NCBI GenBank assembly: GCA_965204655.1
Contig: OZ241998.1
Span: forward strand, 1,364,001-1,428,000
Reading direction: 5' to 3'
DNA length: 64,000 nucleotides
Origin: CATQHL01 sp965204655
GTDB taxonomy: Bacteria; Actinomycetota; Acidimicrobiia; Acidimicrobiales; CATQHL01
The notes below the pieces were generated by a model. The model searched no databases, had not been told where the DNA came from, and worked only from the letters and a program-made list of their open reading frames with translations. Below, one piece after another: positions 8,158 to 16,078 of this stretch. Made by a program: the position numbers and the translations under genes. Each line of letters begins with the position of its first letter. Position 1 is the stretch's first letter.

Positions 8158-9630
8158 TCAGTACTTGTTCCTGACGCGGCGTACGAAGCGGTCGGCGATC
8201 AAGTTCATGCCCATCGTCAGGACGAACAGCATCAGGCCGACGAAGTAGAGGCTTTCAAAAGTCAGACCCTCCCCCACCACGCTGTCGGTGCCCGAAGCAA
8301 GAGAGGCCATGGCTGCGGTCATCGTCAAGCTGCCATCAAAGACGTTGTGCGTATAGATGGCGGTGTCCCCTCCCCCACCGGCGATGAACACGACCATGGT
8401 CTCCCCGACGGCGCGCGAAGAAGTCACGATGAACGCTGCCACCAAACCGGACACGGCGGCTGGCAGCACCACCCTGAGCGTGGTAGTGATCTTGCGAGAC
8501 CCCAGACCGGCGGAAGCTTCACGCAAGGAGTTGGGAACGGCCTTCATGGCGTCTTCGGAAATAGACGCCATTAGGGGGGAACTGAGTATGCCCACGCCTA
8601 CGCCGGCGGCGGCGAGGTTGCCGAGGGGGGCTTCCTGCCCGAACCAGCCGCCGATGCCTTGGATGATGTTCGGCGAAATCCACTGCAGAGCGAAGTAGCC
8701 AAGCACAACGCTGGGAATGCTGGCCAGCACCTCCAGCGTGGGCTTGAGTATCTTGCGCGTGCGGGGCTTGGCGTACTCGGAGAGATAGACGGCCGAGCCC
8801 AACCCAATGGGCGCTGCGATGAGCATCGCCACGCCGTTCACTAACAACGTGGAGACGAGGAGTGTCTTGACGTCGTAGAAACCCCGACGGGGAAACCAGC
8901 CGCTCGTCCATAGCGAACCCCAGTCGATGTTGAACATAAAGACGAAGGCGTCCCTCATTAGCGACCAGATGATCAACCCGGAGACCAGAACCGAAGCCAG
9001 GGCCGCCAGGAAGACGGCCGCCCGCACGCCGGCTTCGCGGTCGCGGCGGTCGCGGTCACCCGACAGCGCTTCCAGGGTTACGGGGCCGGAGACGCCCGCC
9101 GAGTAGAGGTTCTGGGAAAGCCAGATGCGGGCGGCTATGCAAGTAGAAAACAGCAAAAGAGAACCGGCCAAAGCCACCCATAGGCCCGACCCAACTCTTA
9201 CCGCACCCGGCAGATTCTCCTGTACCAGGGCGTATTGCCTGTCAAAGCGAAACCCTGTGAAGAACACGTAGACAGCCAGCCCGCCTCCAATAAGAGAGAT
9301 CGGCAATGACGCCGCCCTCCTGAACAACAACAACGGATAACCCACGCCAGCGCAGAGGGCCGCGCATAGGAGGAACAGCCACCCGTTGGCAAACGACCCT
9401 CCCTCTTGTGCTCCTAGGTCACTGCCTCCGAGCAACCAGGGAAGGTTGGCATCGAAAGCGTTTCGAGCCGTTTCGGTGCCTTCTACCACTACCCATGGAA
9501 GGAAAGGCGACACCACCAATAAGGCTGTCCCGGCGACGAAGAGCGCTGCCGGGACGGCCTTGGCTTGCTTAAGCGCAGCAACTAACGATTCAGGACGCTG
9601 TCTCCTAGTGGGAAGGACGGCAGCAGTCAC
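8158..9630 (-). CDS. pstC: Phosphate ABC transporter permease PstC with long N-terminal membrane extension
   Basis: A 490-residue permease. The C-terminal ~290 residues are canonical PstC: GLGSAVYLSEYA, EVLASIPSVVLGYFAL, EAA loop DAMKAVPNSLREASAGLGS. The first ~200 residues are extra: about four hydrophobic segments (around 27-50, 82-103, 108-125, 148-170) before the usual first PstC helix near 205-225. Family members are usually 300-340 residues. The extension contains no recognised domain. It stands 48 bp after pstS in the operon. Confidence 0.92.
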   Translation of the reverse strand: MTAAVLPTRRQRPESLVAALKQAKAVPAALFVAGTALLVVSPFLPWVVVEGTETARNAFDANLPWLLGGSDLGAQEGGSFANGWLFLLCAALCAGVGYPLLLFRRAASLPISLIGGGLAVYVFFTGFRFDRQYALVQENLPGAVRVGSGLWVALAGSLLLFSTCIAARIWLSQNLYSAGVSGPVTLEALSGDRDRRDREAGVRAAVFLAALASVLVSGLIIWSLMRDAFVFMFNIDWGSLWTSGWFPRRGFYDVKTLLVSTLLVNGVAMLIAAPIGLGSAVYLSEYAKPRTRKILKPTLEVLASIPSVVLGYFALQWISPNIIQGIGGWFGQEAPLGNLAAAGVGVGILSSPLMASISEDAMKAVPNSLREASAGLGSRKITTTLRVVLPAAVSGLVAAFIVTSSRAVGETMVVFIAGGGGDTAIYTHNVFDGSLTMTAAMASLASGTDSVVGEGLTFESLYFVGLMLFVLTMGMNLIADRFVRRVRNKY

Positions 9631-9678
9631 AACCTGAACCTACAAGCCCCCGAGGGCCTACTTCGCTCCGCAAACCCG

Positions 9679-10839
9679 CTAGCTTCCGACAACCATTTTA
9701 GTCCAGTTGGCTCCGGTTTCGGCTATGGCGTATGAGGTGAGCTGCACGTAGCCGACTTCGTCTACAGCCTTGAGAAGTCCGCTGTCGCTCATGTAGAAAT
9801 CCACATAAGCCCTCACGGCGGGGTTTTGCTGGGCTTTCCCCGCGTTCACGTAGATGTAAAGCGAACGCGAAACGGGATACTCGCCGGAAGCGATCGTCGC
9901 TGGAGTGGCCGCCGTGCACCCGTCTCCTCCGTCAACCTCCAAGAGTTTCACTCCCTCGGCGTTCACTGCGTAGGCGAAACCTACCCATCCGAAACTTCCG
10001 AGCGAATCCTGAATCCCAGAAATGATCACGTTGTCGTCGCCCGCCGACCGATAGTCGGGACGAGTCGTGGCCGCCTCGTCCTCCGAAATCATCTCCGCCT
10101 CGGCGCGGGAGTCGCCGATGTCCTCCAGAACGATCTCTATAAAGCTGTCGTAAGTACCCGACTCCGTGCCCGGCGCACTGATGCTGAGAGGCATATCAGG
10201 GAAGGAAGTAGAGGAGCCCAGTTGCGCCGCCAAGTCTCCAGCCTGAGACCAGTTGTCGAAGCCCACGGACTCCGGGCCTACGATGGCGTAGAGATCCTGA
10301 AAGTTCAAACACTCCACAGCGGAATTACTCTCATTGGCCATGACCGCAATGCCGTCGATAGCTACCCGAAGCTCGATCCAGTCGATCCCGGCCTCCGCGC
10401 AATCAGTCATCTCCTTGTCCCTGATCTGCCTCGACGCACCAGAGATGTCGGTCTCGCCCGCACAGAACAACTTGAAACCGTCCCCTGTGCCAGGACCGTC
10501 CACCGTCACAACCACGTCCGGAGCGACCTCCTTAAACAACTCCGCAACCCGCACGGACACGGGCTCAACAGTAGAAGACCCCGAAATCGTCACGCTGCCA
10601 GACACCCAAGGCGACGCAGCCGCCGTCTCAGACGCCGCGGTTTCAGGCGGCATCGTGGTGGGGGAAAATACCGACGCGGCGGTCAGTCCGATGCCGCCTT
10701 CGCCGCCGTTCCCGGAACTGGCGTTGCCCGCGGTCTCTCCGCCTGCGGAGTTTCCGCAGGACGCAGCCGTTAAGGACAGTGCGACAAGTGCGGCAATCAC
10801 GGCGACGAGCGTTTTCGGTACTCCGGGGAGATAGTTCAT
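9679..10839 (-). CDS. pstS: Phosphate-binding lipoprotein PstS
   Basis: A 386-residue substrate-binding protein. ATG 10839 is preceded by AAGGAGAG at a good distance; an in-frame upstream start at 10887 is less likely. The signal peptide ends in LTAASC, consistent with lipidation. A low-complexity linker (GGETAGNASSGNGGEGG and an Ala/Ser/Thr-rich part) leads to the PBP domain, which begins with VTISGSSTVEPVS, the PstS phosphate-binding loop; further ligands are in GPGTGDGFKLF and SGASRQI. It captures phosphate and delivers it to PstCAB. It is the first gene of the operon, downstream of the candidate operator region. Confidence 0.94.
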   Translation of the reverse strand: MNYLPGVPKTLVAVIAALVALSLTAASCGNSAGGETAGNASSGNGGEGGIGLTAASVFSPTTMPPETAASETAAASPWVSGSVTISGSSTVEPVSVRVAELFKEVAPDVVVTVDGPGTGDGFKLFCAGETDISGASRQIRDKEMTDCAEAGIDWIELRVAIDGIAVMANESNSAVECLNFQDLYAIVGPESVGFDNWSQAGDLAAQLGSSTSFPDMPLSISAPGTESGTYDSFIEIVLEDIGDSRAEAEMISEDEAATTRPDYRSAGDDNVIISGIQDSLGSFGWVGFAYAVNAEGVKLLEVDGGDGCTAATPATIASGEYPVSRSLYIYVNAGKAQQNPAVRAYVDFYMSDSGLLKAVDEVGYVQLTSYAIAETGANWTKMVVGS

Positions 10840-10873
10840 TCTGTTCTCTCCTTGGTTTGCTTGCGGTTTGCTT

Positions 10874-10917
10874 CTTGCGGCCCGCAAGCTAACGAAACGA
10901 AGACGCCGAATCGGCGT
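10874..10917 (-). promoter_or_regulatory. Two 15-bp dyads in the pstS upstream region
   Basis: CTTGCGGCCCGCAAG (10874-10888) and ACGCCGAATCGGCGT (10903-10917) are each perfect 7-bp inverted repeats around one central base, 35-78 bp upstream of the pstS start. They may be operator sites or small hairpins in the 5' leader. No convincing -35/-10 pair was identified, so the transcript start is unknown. Confidence 0.4.
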
Positions 10918-10994
10918 AAATGGTGAATGGAAGTTGACGCCTACTTAACGATTTGAGACGCCCGCCCTCCGAGGAGAGAACAGTGGCTCACTGC

Positions 10995-11069
10995 GCGGCC
11001 TTGAACAGCGCGGCCTTGAACAGCGCGGCCTTGAACTGCGCGGCCTTGAACTGTGCGGCCTTGAACTGT
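10995..11069 (-). promoter_or_regulatory. Five tandem 15-bp repeats upstream of pstS, candidate RegX3/Pho operators
   Basis: Five contiguous copies of a 15-bp unit (GCGGCCTTGAACAGC on the plus strand) at 10995, 11010, 11025, 11040 and 11055; only the last three bases vary. In the direction of pstS each unit reads GTTCAAGGCCGC plus three bases, so GTTCA recurs every 15 bp. Actinobacterial Pho boxes (Streptomyces PhoP) are direct repeats with a GTTCA core, usually every 11 bp. The array lies 156-230 bp upstream of pstS. Binding by RegX3 is inference. An alternative reading, a five-codon peptide repeat (AALNS/AALNC) on the plus strand, is less likely. Confidence 0.6.
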
Positions 11070-11138
11070 TTGGAAGCAACCAGAGATCCATCCGGAAAGG
11101 GCTTGACGGAAAGGGGTTGTGCCTTCCCCCTCCCTAAC

Positions 11139-11459
11139 TCAGGAAGGGTTTGCCTCGGCGGAGACGGCCTCCTCGGTTTCGTATCCGAGGTCCCATTCGA
11201 GCAAGAGATTATGACGCTCTGCGTCCCTGACTATGCGCTCGAAGTTGCGGCGGAACTGAGGGTCATCGCGAGGCAGCAAGAGCAAACGCGCCCCAGCGCG
11301 CATCTTGAAATCCTCTATGACCTGATTGTCTCCGAAACTAGAACGGTAATCCCAGTGAGGAGCCACCGGGCCGGTATAGATGATCTTTACGTGCCCTTCC
11401 TTGGGTAGGTCTTCGGATTCTTCGGTTTCAGCGACCGGATTCCATCCTGACTCAGTCAT
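11139..11459 (-). CDS. Conserved-looking hypothetical protein, 106 aa
   Basis: Starts at ATG 11459 (MTESGWNPVAETEESEDL) and ends in an acidic tail. The core reads HVKIIYTGPVAPHWDYRSSF, followed by a charged region with two probable helices (RRNFERIVRDAERHN). It has no membrane segment, signal peptide or known motif. Mixed alpha/beta composition and codon use like its neighbours suggest a real gene. It lies between tatA and pstS on the same strand, about 106 bp after tatA and 300 bp before pstS. I do not recognise the family and give no function. Confidence 0.6.
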   Translation of the reverse strand: MTESGWNPVAETEESEDLPKEGHVKIIYTGPVAPHWDYRSSFGDNQVIEDFKMRAGARLLLLPRDDPQFRRNFERIVRDAERHNLLLEWDLGYETEEAVSAEANPS

Positions 11460-11565
11460 TTGTCCTCTTGGGTTCTAGGGGATCTAGCTTGCCGGCGTTT
11501 AGCTTTGCCGGCGTGCATGGAACACGACCTTAGAGGTCAATGCCCGCCGACGACTCAACCGCCAG

Positions 11566-11793
11566 CTAGGTCTTCTCGGCCGGGGTCTTATCCGCCGATG
11601 GGGCTTTGTTGCCCTCCGAGGGAGCTTCGCCGCCGCCAGAAGCCTCCCCAGTTTCCTCGGAACTCTTCCGGAACTCCTTCTGTGCCTGCCCGATAGAGCG
11701 CGCCAGTTTGGGGAGTTTCGCCGCCCCGAAGAGCAACAAAAGGATGACGAGGACGATGATCAACTCGGTGGTACTGATTATGGCCAGTGGCAT
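11566..11793 (-). CDS. tatA: Twin-arginine translocase subunit TatA
   Basis: A 75-residue protein with one N-terminal membrane helix (TTELIIVLVILLLLFGA), the hinge FGAAKLPKLARSIG and an amphipathic helix GQAQKEFRKSSEE, followed by an acidic/Gly-rich tail. This is the standard TatA/E architecture; the FGAAKLP hinge with the conserved Phe-Gly is diagnostic. It forms the pore component for export of folded proteins. No tatB or tatC is adjacent, so the other Tat genes are elsewhere. Confidence 0.92.
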   Translation of the reverse strand: MPLAIISTTELIIVLVILLLLFGAAKLPKLARSIGQAQKEFRKSSEETGEASGGGEAPSEGNKAPSADKTPAEKT

Positions 11794-11896
11794 ACCTTAA
11801 GGCTACCGGCAACCGAGCGTCGAGCACGTCATCTGCTCGCCCGTTGGTCAGATGCGGCCAAGCAGGAGTCGGCTGAACTTTTCAGGCTGAAGAAAG

Positions 11897-12175
11897 TTAA
11901 GCGGGCTTCTGCCCGCGCAGCAGGGCGCGCTCTCGGCGGACTTCCCTCCGTTCGCGCTCGCTCATTCCGCCCCAGATGCCGAACTTATCCCCGTTGTCGA
12001 TTGCGTACTCCAAGCATTCCTCTTGCACCTCGCAGCCAGAGCAAACTCTCTTGGCGTCTTTCGTGGAAGCTCCCCTGTCGGGGTAGAAAAGATCGGTATC
12101 CAAGCCGCGGCAGTTGGCCAGCGCCTGCCAGCGGGAATCCGGATCGACCAACTGGGACAGTTCGTAAATACTCAT
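11897..12175 (-). CDS. WhiB-family iron-sulfur transcription factor
   Basis: A 92-residue protein with the four WhiB cluster ligands C22, C45, C48 and C54 (NC, CSGC and EEC), the turn GIWGG and a basic C-terminal helix (SERERREVRRERALLRG) that contacts DNA or sigma factor. WhiB proteins bind a [4Fe-4S] cluster and act with the principal sigma factor; they occur only in Actinomycetota and their phages. The sequence is closest in style to the WhiB1/WhiB2 groups, but I cannot assign the paralogue. Divergent from sdhC, with twin palindromes in the shared upstream region. Confidence 0.95.
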   Translation of the reverse strand: MSIYELSQLVDPDSRWQALANCRGLDTDLFYPDRGASTKDAKRVCSGCEVQEECLEYAIDNGDKFGIWGGMSERERREVRRERALLRGQKPA

Positions 12176-12243
12176 CGCTAAGTCCTTTCTCGACCCTCAA
12201 GAGCCGCTTATGCGGAGCCGAGCGCGCCGCGTTAAAATTTATG

Positions 12244-12267
12244 TGTAGTTACAACTCTGTAATTACA
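12244..12267. promoter_or_regulatory. Twin TGTA-N2-TACA dyads between whiB and sdhC
   Basis: TGTAGTTACA (12244-12253) and TGTAATTACA (12258-12267) are two near-identical 10-bp palindromes with start points 14 bp apart, in a locally AT-rich patch (12231-12300) of the 306-bp region between divergent whiB and sdhC. This looks like a tandem operator for a dimeric regulator. Nothing else recognisable was seen in 12176-12481; the stretch 12300-12480 is ordinary GC-rich sequence and probably the sdhC leader. Confidence 0.5.
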
Positions 12268-12481
12268 TCACTGTATTCAGTATGTGCGATGCACAGGGGA
12301 AAAGCAACAGGGAATCCGGATTGCTGAAGTTGCCGTAGAACGCCGCTCATCCGACCTCCCCCACCACCCCTGCGGCAACCCCTGCGGCAACCGTGCGAAG
12401 AGCGCAAGACACTGACGCGCCCTTGTAGCCTGTTTCCGGATTCTTCATCCTCCTTCGGAATTCCCTCCAACTGAGACCCCA

Positions 12482-13327
12482 TTGACCCTGAACTCTCTCG
12501 AACAACACACCAAGAAGGCGCCTCGCCGTCGAATCGTCCTGCCATGGCCCTTGAACATCTATTCGGGGGCAGTGGGCAAGAAGTGGGTCATGGGCATAAC
12601 CGGAGTGGCCTTGCTGGCCTTCGTGCTCATCCACATGATCGGCAATCTGCACCTATACGAAGGCCCCGTCGAAACGCACGAGTACGCAGAAGCCCTACGC
12701 GACCTCGGAGGAGACATCGTCCCTCGAACTTGGCTGCTCTGGGGCATGCGCGCCGGGCTCATTGCAGCTTTCGCTTTGCACATCCACTCCGCCTACGGAC
12801 TCACCCGCATGAGCCGAGCCGCCTCTCGGCGCTGCGAAGGGGGACAGGACTACATCGCCGCCTCCTACGCCTCGCGCACAATGCGCTGGACAGGCCCCAT
12901 CGTCGCCCTGTTCCTGGTGTACCACCTAGCAGACCTCACCTGGGGTCACTTCAATCCCGACTACGTGAGGGGCGACCCATATCACAACGTCAGTGCGAGC
13001 CTGTCCAACCTCCCCGTGGCTATCTGGTACATAGTCGCCAACGTGGCATTAGCTGTGCACATCTACCACGGGGCTTGGAGCATGTTCCAGAGTCTGGGTA
13101 TCAACAGCCCCCGGTGGAACAGCTTGCGACGTAACTTCGCAAGGCTCTTTGCTGGAGTAATCCTCATCGGCAACCTCAGCTTCCCCATCCTCACGCAAGC
13201 AGGGATAATCGACGACGAGGGCCAGTCAAAATATCGGGACGCTACCGGGGTCTCGACTCGGGCGATTTATAACCTCCCTACGCCGGAAGGGGAGTTCGCA
13301 GCGCCGGACGGCAAATTCTCAGCATGA
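12482..13327 (+). CDS. sdhC: Succinate dehydrogenase cytochrome b subunit
   Basis: A 281-residue membrane anchor of the single-subunit b558 type (five helices, two haems), so no separate SdhD is needed. Histidines that can ligate haem lie in VLIHMIGNLHLY, LHIHSAYGL, LVYHLADLTWGH and LAVHIYHGAWSM. TTG 12482 is the likely start (MTLNSLEQHT); no strong Shine-Dalgarno sequence is visible and the exact start is uncertain. Its stop overlaps the sdhA start (ATGA). It passes electrons from the Sdh iron-sulfur protein to menaquinone. Confidence 0.92.
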   Translation: MTLNSLEQHTKKAPRRRIVLPWPLNIYSGAVGKKWVMGITGVALLAFVLIHMIGNLHLYEGPVETHEYAEALRDLGGDIVPRTWLLWGMRAGLIAAFALHIHSAYGLTRMSRAASRRCEGGQDYIAASYASRTMRWTGPIVALFLVYHLADLTWGHFNPDYVRGDPYHNVSASLSNLPVAIWYIVANVALAVHIYHGAWSMFQSLGINSPRWNSLRRNFARLFAGVILIGNLSFPILTQAGIIDDEGQSKYRDATGVSTRAIYNLPTPEGEFAAPDGKFSA

Positions 13328-15246
13328 TCGGAGACCTGCGCTCGAACGCCCCGGACGAGCCGATAGAGGAACGCTGGACGAAACACAAGTTCTCCCTCCC
13401 GCTCATCAATCCCAACAACCGGCGCCGTTTCACGATCATCGTGGTGGGTTCCGGTCTGGCTGGCGCATCAGCCGCCTCCTCCCTTGGGGAGATGGGCTAC
13501 AGGGTAGAGGTCTTCACCTACCACGATTCCCCTCGGAGGGCGCACTCCATCGCCGCCCAAGGAGGAATCAACGCCTCCAAGAACTACAAGAACGACGGAG
13601 ACAGCACCCGCCGGCTCTTCTACGACACGATCAAGGGCGGCGACTACCGCAGTCGCGAGTCCAACGTGTACCGCCTAGCGGAAGTCTCCACCAACATCAT
13701 CGACCAGTGCGTGGCGTTGGGCGTCCCTTTCGCCCGAGAATACGGCGGGATGCTGGACAATCGCTCTTTCGGCGGCGCACAGGTGTCGCGCACTTTCTAC
13801 GCCCGCGGCCAGACCGGGCAGCAGCTTCTGCTGGGCGCCTACTCCTCTTTGATGCGTCAAGTGGCGGCGGGAAGCGTGGAACTTCACACCCGAGAGGAGA
13901 TGCTGGATCTGGTTGCGGTCGACGGAAAGGCGGTCGGCATCATCACGCGCAACCTCCTCACCGGCGAAGTCCGGGCTCACTCAGCGCACGCCGTCGTCCT
14001 CGCCACCGGCGGCTACAGCAACGTTTACTTCCTGTCCACCAACGCCAAGATGTGCAACGTCACGGCCACCTGGAGGGCGCACCGCCGCGGCGCCCTGTTC
14101 GCAAACCCCTGTTTTACGCAGATCCACCCGACCTGCATTCCCCCTAGTGAGGACTTCCAGTCCAAACTCACCCTCATGTCGGAGTCCCTGCGCAACGACG
14201 GACGCATCTGGGTGCCGCTCCAGCACGACGATCACCGCAGCGCGGAACAAATACCAGAATCGGAGCGGGACTACTACTTGGAGAAGAAGTACAAGTCGTT
14301 TGGCAACCTTGTGCCCCGAGACGTGGCCTCGCGCAACGCCAAGTTAGTGGTGGACGGAGGACGAGGTGTAGGGCCGCTGCGAAACGGCGTCTACCTCGAC
14401 TTCGGCGACGCCATCGCCCGCGACGGCTCAGCGACCATCAGGGCCAAGTACGGCAACCTTTTTGATATGTATGGGCACATCACCGGGGAAAATCCCTACA
14501 AAGCGCCGATGCGCATTTACCCCGCTGTCCACTACACCATGGGCGGTCTCTGGGTGGACTACAACCTGATGTCCAACCTGCCGGGCTTGTTCGTGGTAGG
14601 GGAAGCCAACTTCTCAGACCACGGAGCCAACCGTCTCGGGGCCTCCGCCCTCATGCAGGGGCTGGCCGACGGCTATTTCGTGCTCCCTTACACGATCAGC
14701 GGCTACCTGGCTGACTTCCTGAATCTCGAGCCGATCTCCACTAACCACACCGCCTTCAGCGAGGCCGTCTCGGGCGTCGCCGAGCGCACCTCACGCTTCC
14801 TTGACAACAACGGCTCCCGGACCGTGGACTTCTTCCACCGGGAACTCGGCAAGATCATGTGGGAACACTGCGGGATGGCTCGCAACGCCGCCGGACTGGA
14901 AAAAGCTCTCTCCGAAATTCCCGCACTAGCGGCGGAGTTTCACGCAGACGTGCGGGTGCCAGGGTCGGCGGGAACGCTCAACCAATCTCTAGAACGGGCG
15001 GGCAGGGTGGCCGACCTTTTTGAACTGGGGGAATTGATGGTACGAGACGCCCTTGAAAGAGAGGAGTCCTGCGGAGGACACTTCCGCGAAGAACACCAGG
15101 ACGCCGAGGGCGAGGCTCTCCGCGACGACGAAAGGTTCTCACACGCGGCTGCCTGGGAGTGGACGGGGGCGGATTCCTCTCCTGTCCGCCATTGCGAACA
15201 ACTCAAATTCGAAACTGTCACGCCCACGAAGAGGTCGTACAAGTGA
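13324..15246 (+). CDS. sdhA: Succinate dehydrogenase/fumarate reductase flavoprotein subunit
   Basis: A 640-residue flavoprotein. The FAD-binding Rossmann motif is IIVVGSGLAGASAASSLGEM (about 38-57); H74 in RRAHSIAAQGGINAS is the residue that carries covalent FAD in this family. The active-site segments MYGHITGENPY, HYTMGGLWVDYN and GEANFSDHGANRLGASALMQ are conserved. Length matches the long SdhA type that pairs with b558 anchors. It starts by ATGA coupling to sdhC and ends overlapping sdhB. It oxidises succinate to fumarate at the membrane; fumarase is encoded in the same window at 57594. Confidence 0.96.
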   Translation: MIGDLRSNAPDEPIEERWTKHKFSLPLINPNNRRRFTIIVVGSGLAGASAASSLGEMGYRVEVFTYHDSPRRAHSIAAQGGINASKNYKNDGDSTRRLFYDTIKGGDYRSRESNVYRLAEVSTNIIDQCVALGVPFAREYGGMLDNRSFGGAQVSRTFYARGQTGQQLLLGAYSSLMRQVAAGSVELHTREEMLDLVAVDGKAVGIITRNLLTGEVRAHSAHAVVLATGGYSNVYFLSTNAKMCNVTATWRAHRRGALFANPCFTQIHPTCIPPSEDFQSKLTLMSESLRNDGRIWVPLQHDDHRSAEQIPESERDYYLEKKYKSFGNLVPRDVASRNAKLVVDGGRGVGPLRNGVYLDFGDAIARDGSATIRAKYGNLFDMYGHITGENPYKAPMRIYPAVHYTMGGLWVDYNLMSNLPGLFVVGEANFSDHGANRLGASALMQGLADGYFVLPYTISGYLADFLNLEPISTNHTAFSEAVSGVAERTSRFLDNNGSRTVDFFHRELGKIMWEHCGMARNAAGLEKALSEIPALAAEFHADVRVPGSAGTLNQSLERAGRVADLFELGELMVRDALEREESCGGHFREEHQDAEGEALRDDERFSHAAAWEWTGADSSPVRHCEQLKFETVTPTKRSYK

Positions 15247-16067
15247 GAATCGGAAAACAAACTTCCAAAGGAACTGCGGCAGAACACTCCGCCGGAGACG
15301 AACGTCTGAACCTGCGCCTGAGGGTGTGGCGCCAGAACGGACGCGACAATGGCGGCGGCTTTGAGGAATACGACCTCACGGACATCAGCACGAACGCCTC
15401 CTTCCTAGAGATGCTGGATCTCTTGAACGAACGCCTGTCTCTGGAAGGCAAGGAGCCGGTGGCTTTCGAATCCGATTGCCGAGAAGGCATCTGCGGCACC
15501 TGCGGCCTGATGATCAACGGAAGAGCGCACGGCCCCCAGCAAGGAACCGCCACGTGCCAGCTGCACATGCGCCAGTTCTCCGACGGGCAGCGGATCACGA
15601 TCGAACCTTGGAGGGCCAGAGCCTTCCCCGTAATCCGCGACCTCGTGGTGGACAGGTCAGCTTTCGACGAGATCATCACCGCCGGGGGATACATCTCCGT
15701 CAACGCGGGCGCGGCTCCCGACGCCAACCTGACGCCCATCCCCAAAGAAGTAGCCGACACCGCCTTTGACGCTGCCGCGTGCATCGGCTGCGGGGCTTGC
15801 GTGGCGGCATGCCCCAACAGCGCCGCCCAGCTTTTCACCTCGGCCAAGGTGCAGCACCTCAACCTGCTGCCGCAGGGTCAGGCGGAGCGCTGGCAGCGTA
15901 CCGAAGCCATGGTGGAAGTCATGGAGGAATACTTCGGAAGCTGCACCAACCACGGCGAATGCGAGGCGGCTTGTCCTAAGGAAATCTCGATCGACTTCAT
16001 CGCCTGGACCAACAGGGACTACATAAAGGCCAAGTTCAAGAACCGAAAACTATCCGGGCAACACTGA
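15243..16067 (+). CDS. sdhB: Succinate dehydrogenase iron-sulfur subunit
   Basis: A 274-residue protein. GTG 15243 is chosen because it overlaps the sdhA stop (GTGA). The [2Fe-2S] ligands are C79, C84, C87 (SDCREGICGTCG) and C105; the C-terminal domain has the [4Fe-4S] motif CIGCGACVAACP and the [3Fe-4S]-type motif C-x5-C-x3-CP in CTNHGECEAACPKEI. It carries electrons from FAD to the cytochrome b subunit. All cluster ligands are intact. Confidence 0.96.
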   Translation: MRIGKQTSKGTAAEHSAGDERLNLRLRVWRQNGRDNGGGFEEYDLTDISTNASFLEMLDLLNERLSLEGKEPVAFESDCREGICGTCGLMINGRAHGPQQGTATCQLHMRQFSDGQRITIEPWRARAFPVIRDLVVDRSAFDEIITAGGYISVNAGAAPDANLTPIPKEVADTAFDAAACIGCGACVAACPNSAAQLFTSAKVQHLNLLPQGQAERWQRTEAMVEVMEEYFGSCTNHGECEAACPKEISIDFIAWTNRDYIKAKFKNRKLSGQH

Positions 16068-16078
16068 GGCCCGTCAGG

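Noticed and set aside
10995..11069. CRISPR-like array
   Set aside because: Repeats are contiguous with no spacers, and no cas genes are nearby.
10953..11408. Plus-strand frame reading the 15-bp repeats as AALNS/AALNC, a pentapeptide-like protein
   Set aside because: Only five units, then it runs antisense through the 11139-11459 gene. The second pentapeptide position is Ala rather than Asn/Asp. An operator array fits the place better, though the coding option is mentioned as an alternative.
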